DNA of 40,221 nucleotides from NCBI GenBank assembly GCA_964609965.1, contig CAZSTS010000023.1, positions 1 through 40,221 of the forward strand. The letters are read 5' to 3'. Source of the DNA: JAHJDR01 sp964609965 (GTDB lineage: Bacteria > UBA10199 > JADGCS01). Below the pieces are notes generated by a model. It did no database searches. It saw only the letters and a program-made list of their open reading frames with translations, and was not told where the DNA came from. Numbering within the stretch: the stretch's first letter is position 1; every line of letters begins with the position of its first letter. Shown one piece after another: positions 24,824-31,940 of this stretch. The position numbers and the translations under genes were made by a program.

Positions 24824-27124
24824 ATGAAATCTTTAATAAAATACTTTGCCATTATCTTTTTTCTAATGGCTCTTGTCTTATTTAGTAATAACGCAAAAGC
24901 AGCTGTCTTAAATGTAGACCAAGCAGATCCAGCTTGTGATGACATTGCAGGCACACCTTTTTGCAGCATCCAAGCAGCGGTTGATGCAGCCGCAGCCAGT
25001 GGTGATGTTATCGAAATTGCTGCAGGCACTTATTTAGAAAATGTCATAGCCAATGACACAAGCCTCACGCTTGTAGGTGAAGATCGAGAAACCACAATCG
25101 TAGATGGCGGCAGTGTAAGTGGTGTCTTTAATTTTATTTCACTCTCAGCACAAGATGTTGATCTCAATCAACTCACCATTAGAAATGGTAACCAGGCAAC
25201 TGGAGGAGGAGTTTTTCTCGACACAGGTACATTAACGATATCAGATTGTGAAATAAGCAACAACGAAGCCACTGTTGGTGGTGGAGGTATCTTCTTTAAT
25301 GATGGCGCGCTCGTTATCAATAACAGTGACATCATTTACAACGAAGCCATTGCCTCCGCAGCTGGTGGCTTTTACCATGCCACAGGTGATGCTACAATCA
25401 CTGACACACACATTGATCACAATGAAGCTGATACAGCAGCTGGTTTGCTCAATACGAATGGCCTTCTCACTCTCACAAACTCAACAGTTGATCATAACAC
25501 TGCTGATAATATTGGTGGCATCTATTCCAATGGAGCTACAGCCACATTCACTAATAGTTCTGTTTCGAATAACACTGCCACATCATCAATCGGTGGTGTT
25601 TATCACGTTACAGGAGATGCGGTTCTCACTGATAGTTCTATTAATGCTAATGAAGCTGATACAATTGCTGGCCTCTATGTAGCTAGCGGAAATCTCACTA
25701 TCACTGGTTCTAGCCTAAACGATAATGTGGCCAACAATATTGGCGCGATTTATCATGCTACTGGAACACTCGCTGTTTCAGACAGCACAATCAATGGCAA
25801 TGATGCTGGCATTGGACAAAGTGCAGGAATCTATCATGCCATGGGTGAAACAACACTTACTGATACCGAAGTTGATGATAACGTAGCCGGTCTCGTTGCT
25901 GGTATTTATCAAGCTAACGGCAACATGATAATTGAGCGATGTTCTGTTAGCGGCAATGAAGCTACTCTTTCACATGTTGGTGGTATCTATCAAAGTGCAG
26001 GTACCCTGGATGTTGTCTACAGTAACATCAATGATAACTCAGCTGCAGGAATGGTTGGTGCGATTTATCATACATCTGGAACTCTCTCACTTACTTCAAG
26101 TCTAATAAGTAATAACAGTGCCGAAGACAATGTCGGAGCTGTTTTTACAGGCGACATGTTTTTAGCAACAAACACGACCTTCAGTGGCAACACTGCCTAT
26201 AATAGCGCTGGTGCCGTTTACAGTGGTGGCACAACTTCATTTCACAATGTAACAGTTGCGAACAATGTTGCAGATTACAACAATGATGGCAATGGCGAAG
26301 GTGGCGGTGTTCACGTCTTTGCTGGAACATTTACTGCATATAACTCAATCATTGCCGAAAATACTGACCGTGGCCACGAAGCTAATGATTGTTTTGGTCC
26401 TGTCACTTCTGGTGGTTACAACATCTTAGGTGAAAACACTGGTTGTACATACACAACTGCTGCTGGTGACATCGTTGGATCCGCTTCTGATCCTGTAGAT
26501 CCTGGACTAGAAGCTTTAGCAGACAATGGTGGTTACACTTTCACACACGCCCTTCAAGCAGACAGCTTAGCCGTAGAAACAGCTAATCCAACTGGTTGCC
26601 TAGCTTTTGGTGGCTCTGAACTCACAACAGATGGTCGTGGAAACCCCAGACCAGCTGACAGCGATAATGATGGCACAGCGGTTTGCGACATGGGGGCTTA
26701 TGAATTCGGTTCTTGTGGCGACGGTTATGTAGACGAAGGCGAAGCCTGTGATGATGGTAATGGCGATGACAGCGATAGCTGCACAAACCAATGTACAGCT
26801 GCTGTTTGTGGTGACGGTTCAGTCTACACTGCTACAGAAGAATGTGATGATGGCAATCTTGTTGATGGTGATGGCTGCGATAGCACATGTGAAATCGAAG
26901 AAGAACCTGTTGAAGATGTAGAAGAAGATGTTGAAGACGATGCTGATGCTGTAGACTCTGAAGCTAGTGAATCAGCAGATGCTGAAGCCACAAGCTCAGG
27001 AGGCTGTAGTTTAATTGCAGACGCTACTTTTAGCCAAAACACTCAAGGCAATCCTCTTGTTATAATACTCATGAGCTATATTGCATTCTTAGTCATCTTG
27101 AGAAAACGAATTCTTTCTTCGTGA
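24824..27124 (+). CDS. Beta-helix surface protein with cysteine-rich repeats and C-terminal sorting tail
   Basis: Start ATG 24824 has GAGGTAAAT as ribosome site; an in-frame ATG at 24776 would add an odd leader. The 767-residue protein has a signal peptide (cleavage after NAKA) and a right-handed parallel beta-helix, about residues 35-610. Its many 20-25-residue turns resemble NDNVANNIGAIYHATGTLAV or NNTATSSIGGVYHVTGDAVL. Next come two Myxococcus cysteine-rich (DUF4215) repeats: CGDGYVDEGEACDDGN and CGDGSVYTATEECDDGNLVD. An acidic linker follows (EEPVEDVEEDVEDD). It ends with a tripartite tail: SGGCSLI, a hydrophobic helix (NPLVIILMSYIAFLVIL) and RKR. This resembles MYXO-CTERM/GlyGly-CTERM sorting tails, so the protein is probably cleaved and anchored at the surface. 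Substrate or partner is unknown. Confidence 0.85.
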   Translation: MKSLIKYFAIIFFLMALVLFSNNAKAAVLNVDQADPACDDIAGTPFCSIQAAVDAAAASGDVIEIAAGTYLENVIANDTSLTLVGEDRETTIVDGGSVSGVFNFISLSAQDVDLNQLTIRNGNQATGGGVFLDTGTLTISDCEISNNEATVGGGGIFFNDGALVINNSDIIYNEAIASAAGGFYHATGDATITDTHIDHNEADTAAGLLNTNGLLTLTNSTVDHNTADNIGGIYSNGATATFTNSSVSNNTATSSIGGVYHVTGDAVLTDSSINANEADTIAGLYVASGNLTITGSSLNDNVANNIGAIYHATGTLAVSDSTINGNDAGIGQSAGIYHAMGETTLTDTEVDDNVAGLVAGIYQANGNMIIERCSVSGNEATLSHVGGIYQSAGTLDVVYSNINDNSAAGMVGAIYHTSGTLSLTSSLISNNSAEDNVGAVFTGDMFLATNTTFSGNTAYNSAGAVYSGGTTSFHNVTVANNVADYNNDGNGEGGGVHVFAGTFTAYNSIIAENTDRGHEANDCFGPVTSGGYNILGENTGCTYTTAAGDIVGSASDPVDPGLEALADNGGYTFTHALQADSLAVETANPTGCLAFGGSELTTDGRGNPRPADSDNDGTAVCDMGAYEFGSCGDGYVDEGEACDDGNGDDSDSCTNQCTAAVCGDGSVYTATEECDDGNLVDGDGCDSTCEIEEEPVEDVEEDVEDDADAVDSEASESADAEATSSGGCSLIADATFSQNTQGNPLVIILMSYIAFLVILRKRILSS

Positions 27125-27168
27125 CCCCTCACGCGATCATAACCTGATCATACATTGATCAAATAAAA

Positions 27169-27199
27169 GGCGGGAACAACTCTTCCCGTCTTTTTTTTT
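27169..27199 (+). terminator. Intrinsic terminator after the beta-helix gene
   Basis: GGCGGGAA (27169-27176) and TTCCCGTC (27183-27190) form an eight-base stem with one G-U pair and a six-base loop, followed by nine T residues. It is 45 bp past the stop codon. Confidence 0.9.
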
Positions 27200-27225
27200 A
27201 TTTGATACAAGCTCAGTTCAAAAAG

Positions 27226-27289
27226 AAAGTCCCATTCCAGTCTCAAACCAGTCTCAAAAAAGTCTCATTTTTGAGACTGGGACTTTTTT
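27226..27289 (+). terminator. Multi-arm hairpin, second terminator-like structure
   Basis: AGTCTCA occurs three times (27239-27245, 27250-27256, 27261-27267). Any one can pair with the single TGAGACT at 27272-27278. AAAGTCCCA (27226-27234) can extend the pairing with TGGGACTTT downstream. The structure ends in TTTTTT. It lies between a complete terminator and the RAYT element. Confidence 0.55.
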
Positions 27290-27324
27290 GAAACAAAAAA
27301 TACAATAAAATCAATTAGTAAATC

Positions 27325-27341
27325 TTGGCACGATTTTTGGA
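27325..27341 (+). promoter_or_regulatory. Near-consensus sigma-54 site, -12 GC changed to GG
   Basis: TTGGCACGATTTTTGGA matches the sigma-54 layout TTGGCACG-N4-TTGCW at every position except the -12 GC, which is GG. It lies just before the RAYT element's left end. The gene it once drove is not obvious. Confidence 0.35.
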
Positions 27342-27355
27342 TATGTAATCAAAGA

Positions 27356-28060
27356 GCCCTGAAAGGGCCTAAATAATTTAGCCCAGGGTCAGGCCCCGGT
27401 ACCGTATGGTACTGGGGACGCCACCCTGGGTTTTATAAATAAAATTATATTAACCTGAAAGGTTTACATAATATGTCACAGTCTTTAGCCCAAATTTACG
27501 TTCATATTGTCTTTTCTACAAAGTATAGAATCCCATTTCTAAAAGAGAAATCTATTCAAAATGAATTATATTCTTACATGGCTTCTGTCTTGAATGAGTA
27601 CAATTCAATGCCACATATTATCGGAGGCACTGAGAATCATGTCCATATTTTATCTAATCTTGCTAGAACAGAATCTCTAGCTAAGGTTATTAAGGAAGTA
27701 AAAAGAAGTTCGTCAAAATGGATTAAAAATAAACCAGGCCCATTTCCTTTATTTCAGTGGCAAAATGGTTATGGGGCTTTCTCTGTAAGCCATTCAAAGA
27801 TTCATTTTATAAAAAAATATATATTAAATCAGGAAGAACATCATAAAAAAATAACATTTGAGGATGAATTGCGACAATTACTTCTTAAACACAATGTTAA
27901 ACATGATGAAAAATATCTTTGGAATTGATTGTTATACAGCCCCTTCAGGGAAGGAATTGGGGGATGTGTGAGGGGTTTTTTGTTTTTTTTATCTACCCAG
28001 GGTAGAAAAATCCCTTCAGGCTTTTTCAACCCTGGGCTATTTTATTTAACCCCGTTGGGG
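27356..28060 (+). mobile_element. RAYT/IS200-like transposable element with palindromic ends
   Basis: This 705-bp unit contains one Y1-transposase gene. The left end (27356-27435) has a GCCCTGAAAGGGC palindrome, then TTAGCCCAGGGT paired with ACCCTGGG around an internal hairpin (CCCCGGTACC-GTAT-GGTACTGGGG). The right end (27995-28060) has ACCCAGGGT/ACCCTGGGCT hairpins and CCCC-GTT-GGGG. A non-autonomous relative lies at 13391-13655. Confidence 0.75.
27473..27928 (+). CDS. REP-associated tyrosine transposase (Y1, IS200-like)
   Basis: The 151-residue protein is a Y1/HUH transposase. It starts SLAQIYVHIVFSTKYRIPFL and has the metal-binding HUH motif as ENHVHILSNLA (about residues 57-67). The catalytic tyrosine is in the C-terminal helix (FIKKYILNQEEHHKK, Tyr at about 116). 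Single-strand cut-and-paste or REP mobilisation is the known role of such enzymes. The intact length suggests it is functional. It is embedded in palindromic ends, and similar ends without the gene lie at 13391-13655. Confidence 0.92.
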   Translation: MSQSLAQIYVHIVFSTKYRIPFLKEKSIQNELYSYMASVLNEYNSMPHIIGGTENHVHILSNLARTESLAKVIKEVKRSSSKWIKNKPGPFPLFQWQNGYGAFSVSHSKIHFIKKYILNQEEHHKKITFEDELRQLLLKHNVKHDEKYLWN

Positions 28061-28062
28061 TA

Positions 28063-28977
28063 CTATTTAACTTTCTCCCCTTCCCCCCACGCGCAACGAA
28101 ATCCAACATCATCATGAGTCCTCACTTCGGGATTAATTTTTGAGCGATACGTTGAACTCACTTTATTATTTGTACTTCTAAAAGAACCTCCACGAATCTC
28201 CACATGCTGTTCGTCAAAATCATCTCTATCAGGATTTGCTGGAGGAATTCTAAGAACATAAGGTTCTAAAAGAGGATTATAAGGATCCTGCTCATCCATT
28301 CTAGTATAAAAATAAATATCATATCTATCTAAGGTCATCTCCCAAACATTCCCCCCCACATCACAAACACCCCAAGAATTCGCCCTTTCATCTCCCTCTC
28401 CACAAACTGGAGCAGTAGAAATAGCTCCATTTGTAAAAGAAATGGCAGAGTCAATAGCCGTACCAGCTACTTCTTGCCCACTCACACCCTTTGCCACTCT
28501 TTCTAATTGAGCTGCAGTTACCACATCAGCCCCTAGATACTGACAATACGCCCTAGCCTCTGTGAAACTGAGTCCCACAACAGGATGATTTCCAGGATTT
28601 GTATTGGGTTCAAGTTCAGGAAGCTTTTCTCTCAACTCTTGTCTTAAAAGAAATGAGCTACAACCACGATCAGAAAATACTTGAACAACTCGCCCAGCAA
28701 ACTGTTCAACCGTCTCTCCATACATACCCTGAACTTCGAGATTACCAAGAGTGCACCCAGACAAAACAGCGCTTAATTGATGGTCTGAGGTTTTTTCAAG
28801 ATACGCCTGATACTCATCGATTGTAACTTCTGTTTTGCCAATATAAAAACCCGAAACAGTAACTTGTCTAACAGGTCTTTCGCTTTCAGAGTCAGAAGTA
28901 GCAGACCCCATTTCAAAAGTCCCTGTGGGTATTTTGCATCTTCCGTCTGGACAATTTGGTATTTGTGGTCCTCCCAT
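28063..28977 (-). CDS. FGE/SUMF1-fold protein lacking the catalytic cysteines
   Basis: The 304-residue protein has the formylglycine-generating-enzyme (FGE-sulfatase) fold: IPTGTFEMGSATSDSESERP (about 16-35), then FYIGKTEVTIDEYQAYLE, HPVVGLSFTEARAYCQYLGA, GGNVWEMTLDRYD and EIRGGSFRS. In real FGE the segment after RGGS carries two copper-binding cysteines. Here it reads SFRSTNNKVSSTYRS with none, so it should not make formylglycine. Relatives of this kind are binding or regulatory proteins of unknown function. There is no signal peptide and no Shine-Dalgarno at the only available ATG (28977), and an in-frame stop lies about 120 bp upstream, so the N-terminus may be truncated. The stop codon lies 3 bp from the RAYT element. 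Confidence 0.75.
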   Translation of the reverse strand: MGGPQIPNCPDGRCKIPTGTFEMGSATSDSESERPVRQVTVSGFYIGKTEVTIDEYQAYLEKTSDHQLSAVLSGCTLGNLEVQGMYGETVEQFAGRVVQVFSDRGCSSFLLRQELREKLPELEPNTNPGNHPVVGLSFTEARAYCQYLGADVVTAAQLERVAKGVSGQEVAGTAIDSAISFTNGAISTAPVCGEGDERANSWGVCDVGGNVWEMTLDRYDIYFYTRMDEQDPYNPLLEPYVLRIPPANPDRDDFDEQHVEIRGGSFRSTNNKVSSTYRSKINPEVRTHDDVGFRCAWGEGEKVK

Positions 28978-29345
28978 GATGCTAATATTATCGGCATTTC
29001 TAAGAAAATATTGCTTTTTTTTGAAAATACCGTGTCCTGAAGGAGACAGGTAATGTGATTTGATAAATAATCGACCCTCGAATCATCTCTCAAAATGATA
29101 AAAAAAAGAGGAAATGGGGTATTTGTCACCCAGATTATAATAATTGGAATTTAGTTCATACTCCAATATTCCCCATTCAACGCTTAACATTCAAAATCAC
29201 CCTATTACAGAAATCACGCTTTTTTCCCTATTATTCCATACCGTTAAAATTGGCATCAATGTTGCATTATAAAAATCACGGCATGTGAAGAGATTAATAT
29301 AGGGTTTGTGCAACACGAATCCTGATGCATCAAGGGAGAAGAAAT
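28978..29345. promoter_or_regulatory. Divergent region with long inverted repeat and sigma-54 site
   Basis: This 368-bp spacer holds no gene. A nested inverted repeat spans 29113-29177: outer AATGGGG/CCCCATT and inner ATTGGA (29143-29148)/TCCAAT (29162-29167). A sigma-54-type site follows at 29250-29266. The inverted repeat 70 bp upstream of that site is well placed for an enhancer-binding protein. No clear promoter for the minus-strand FGE-like gene was seen. Confidence 0.5.
29250..29266 (+). promoter_or_regulatory. Sigma-54 (RpoN) -24/-12 promoter
   Basis: TTGGCATCAATGTTGCA matches the sigma-54 pattern with GG at -24 and GC at -12 in exact spacing (10 bp between GG and GC). The predicted start of transcription is near 29277, giving a leader of about 68 bases before the FG-GAP gene. 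The downstream TATAAA is too close to act as a sigma-70 -10 for the same -35-like TTGGCA. Confidence 0.7.
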
Positions 29346-31505
29346 ATGAAAAACATCAATAAATTTTATTATTCAATGATCATAATTATCCTCCTATCAA
29401 TATCAATTCCAGCTCAGGCCTACACTGAGCAAAAAGTATTAGCGATTGATGGAGATCCCTATGATTATTTTGGTCACTCCGTTTCTATAAGTGATGATGT
29501 TGCTATTATTGGAAGTAAAGGGGATGATGATAATGGTAATCTTTCTGGCTCAGCCTATGTCTTTCGATTTAATGGAAGCAACTGGATTCAAGAACAAAAA
29601 TTATTAGCCAGTGATGGAAACCCAAATGATGTATTTGGCGCGTCAGTATCTGTGAGTGGAGATGTTGCTGTAGTGGGGGCAGGAGGCAATAATACTTGTC
29701 AAGCTGGCTCAGCCTATGTCTTTCGATTTGATGGAAGCAATTGGGTTCAAGAACAAATACTGTTACCAAATTATAGCGCTTCATGCGATCATTTTGGTCA
29801 CGCAGTTTCTGTAGATGGTGATGTGATTGTTATTGGGGATCCATCTGACAATAATAATGGAGCTAACTCTGGTTCCGCCTATGTCTTTCGATGGGATGGT
29901 ACTAGTTGGATCGAGGAAGAAAAGTTACTTGCTAGTGATGGAGATCCCTATGATAATTTTGGTAATTCTGTTTCTGTGAATGGTGATGTCGCCATTGTTG
30001 GAGCACATTATAATGATAAAAATAGCATTAGTAATATTGGTTCTGCCTATGTCTTTCGATGGGATGGCACTAGTTGGATCGAAGAAGCTAAGTTACTTGC
30101 TAGTGATGGGGATGTAGATGATTACTTTGGTTTTGCCGTTTCTGTAGATGCTGATACCGCAGTCATTGGCTCACCCTACAATGATGATAATGGTATTTAT
30201 AGTGGATCTGCCTATGTGTTTCAATGGGATGGTACTAGCTGGATTGAGGAAGCAAAGTTACTTGCTAGTGATGCTCAAATAGGTGATCGTTTTGGTTACG
30301 CAGTTTCTGTAGATGGTAATGTGATTGCTATTGGTGCAGACTTGAGTGACGATAATGGATCTTATACTGGCTCTGCCTACGTGTTTCAATGGGATGGCAC
30401 TAATTGGATCGAGGAAGACAAGTTACTTGCTAGTGATGGGAATGGAGATGATCTTTTTGGTTGTTCAGTTTCTGTAAGTGGTAATACGGCTGTAATTGGA
30501 AGCTACTGGAATGAAGGGAATGATTCTTTCAATGGTGCTGCCTATTTTTATGACGATCTAATCAATTCATGTGACCCTAACGTGGCATCTGGTATAATTG
30601 TCGACTCTTTTAACGGAACTTCAGTAGGTCCTGGTGGACCAGATTGTCCATTCAAAACAATCGCACAAGGCATTAACGAAACCGTTTCTACAGGAATCGA
30701 CAAAGTTATTGTTCGTGGTGGATTCTATCCAGAAACCGTCACCCTACTTCCTTTTGTTGAATTAGAAGGTGAGTTGCGTTGGGACTGGTTACCTCCACTC
30801 CTCATCTCTCAATCTATATATCAATCTTTACTTGTTAATGGTGCTGATGATGCCTCTTTAAAATATTTCATTCTCTATGAAGGGGGAATGCTTTTAGACG
30901 GCACAAATAGAATGGTTATCGAAGAAAATGCCATTGTAAGTAATACCAAATATTCTACAACCCTGACCTTAACAAGTGGTGCTAGCGATAATACAGTTTC
31001 AAATAATTTGTTTTATCATGAAACTCAATTACGCCCCGATAACATTAGACTGGAATCAAACAGTGATGATAATGAGTTTATAAATAATACGATTCACACT
31101 TATCAGATTTCACCCTCTTGGCCATCAGAGGTTATAGGCATCTATCTTGCAAACAATACAGATGATAATATCATCTTGAATAACATTTTTCAAAGTGATG
31201 TTTTATCATCAACAAACTCAAATGGTGTTTTTACAACTGGATCTAATGTCACAACAACAGTTGATTACAATTTATTACCCTATAGTAATCCTGGTATCGC
31301 CTTAGGAGTTGGCAATGAATTTAATGCCACTGGTTTTGCTGATTTTATAGATCCTCTACCCATTGGAATTGATTACTCCCTTGACCCATCATCACAGGCT
31401 GTTGATGCCGGCAACCCTGATCCCAGCTATGATGATTTTGATGATGGCTCGATAAATGATATGGGCATCACTGGCGGACCTAATTCTTTTGATTTTTTAC
31501 CTTAA
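29346..31505 (+). CDS. Seven-bladed FG-GAP protein fused to a beta-helix domain
   Basis: ATG 29346 has AGGGAGAAGAAAT as ribosome site; the in-frame ATG at 29325 lies upstream of that site and is not used. The 719-residue protein has a signal peptide (cleavage after PAQA). Seven FG-GAP repeats of about 55 residues follow, each like LLASDGDPYDNFGNSVSVN, then a GDVAIVGA strand, a DDNG calcium-type loop and GSAYVFRWDGTSWIEE. They should form an integrin-like seven-bladed propeller. Blades four to six are nearly identical at DNA level, a sign of recent duplication or conversion. The last 300 residues are a right-handed beta-helix (DPNVASGIIVDSFNGTSVGP, then CPFKTIAQGI). No C-terminal anchor was seen. 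It is probably a secreted adhesin or surface protein. The sigma-54 site upstream implies control by a dedicated activator. Confidence 0.85.
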   Translation: MKNINKFYYSMIIIILLSISIPAQAYTEQKVLAIDGDPYDYFGHSVSISDDVAIIGSKGDDDNGNLSGSAYVFRFNGSNWIQEQKLLASDGNPNDVFGASVSVSGDVAVVGAGGNNTCQAGSAYVFRFDGSNWVQEQILLPNYSASCDHFGHAVSVDGDVIVIGDPSDNNNGANSGSAYVFRWDGTSWIEEEKLLASDGDPYDNFGNSVSVNGDVAIVGAHYNDKNSISNIGSAYVFRWDGTSWIEEAKLLASDGDVDDYFGFAVSVDADTAVIGSPYNDDNGIYSGSAYVFQWDGTSWIEEAKLLASDAQIGDRFGYAVSVDGNVIAIGADLSDDNGSYTGSAYVFQWDGTNWIEEDKLLASDGNGDDLFGCSVSVSGNTAVIGSYWNEGNDSFNGAAYFYDDLINSCDPNVASGIIVDSFNGTSVGPGGPDCPFKTIAQGINETVSTGIDKVIVRGGFYPETVTLLPFVELEGELRWDWLPPLLISQSIYQSLLVNGADDASLKYFILYEGGMLLDGTNRMVIEENAIVSNTKYSTTLTLTSGASDNTVSNNLFYHETQLRPDNIRLESNSDDNEFINNTIHTYQISPSWPSEVIGIYLANNTDDNIILNNIFQSDVLSSTNSNGVFTTGSNVTTTVDYNLLPYSNPGIALGVGNEFNATGFADFIDPLPIGIDYSLDPSSQAVDAGNPDPSYDDFDDGSINDMGITGGPNSFDFLP

Positions 31506-31518
31506 ACATGGAGTTAAC

Positions 31519-31935
31519 ATGAAAAAACTTTATCTAATCATTATACTAACATTTTGTTTTTGTCTTGTTGTGAATACAGCACATACTGGCAAACAAACCC
31601 AACCAACCACCGCTGTCATCAGTGACCTCTTTAAAACTGGATGTGAAATCGAAAAGAGTACGAGCAACCAATCACTCATAAAATTGAATGGACTCTTTTC
31701 TTCTCAAGCCAGTGCTGCACAAAAAAGAAACACCATGATGTATCTACTCATGAATGAGTGTGCGCCAGATTTCGAGATTCTCAAAGAAAGCATCGAAAAG
31801 AAAACAGCAAAGGTACTCATCGATAATAAAATAGGCACCATGGCCTTCATTCTTACCCTAAATCGTAAAGAAGAATGGAAAATAGAATCGGTAGAAGTTG
31901 TTCAGGAAAAATATACTGATGCTTACAAGAAATAA
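31519..31935 (+). CDS. Small secreted protein of unknown function
   Basis: The chosen ATG 31519 has GGAGTTAAC directly before it. The 138-residue protein begins with a signal peptide (MKKLYLIIILTFCFCLVVNTAHT). The mature part has two cysteines (TGCEIEK and NECAPDF), a Ser/Gln-rich helix and a C-terminal beta section (LILTLNRKEEWKIESVEVVQ-like). I do not recognise a family. It starts 13 bp after the FG-GAP gene and is probably in the same sigma-54-driven transcript. It ends 5 bp from the convergent aspS. Confidence 0.7.
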   Translation: MKKLYLIIILTFCFCLVVNTAHTGKQTQPTTAVISDLFKTGCEIEKSTSNQSLIKLNGLFSSQASAAQKRNTMMYLLMNECAPDFEILKESIEKKTAKVLIDNKIGTMAFILTLNRKEEWKIESVEVVQEKYTDAYKK

Positions 31936-31940
31936 GGCTA

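Noticed and set aside
28773..29129. Minus-strand 118-residue ORF
   Set aside because: Most of it is another frame of the FGE-like gene. I considered it as that gene's lost N-terminus by frameshift, but the sequence is not signal-peptide-like and shows no FGE homology.
29268..29273. TATAAA as a sigma-70 -10 box with TTGGCA as -35
   Set aside because: The spacer is only 12 bp; the sigma-54 reading fits exactly.
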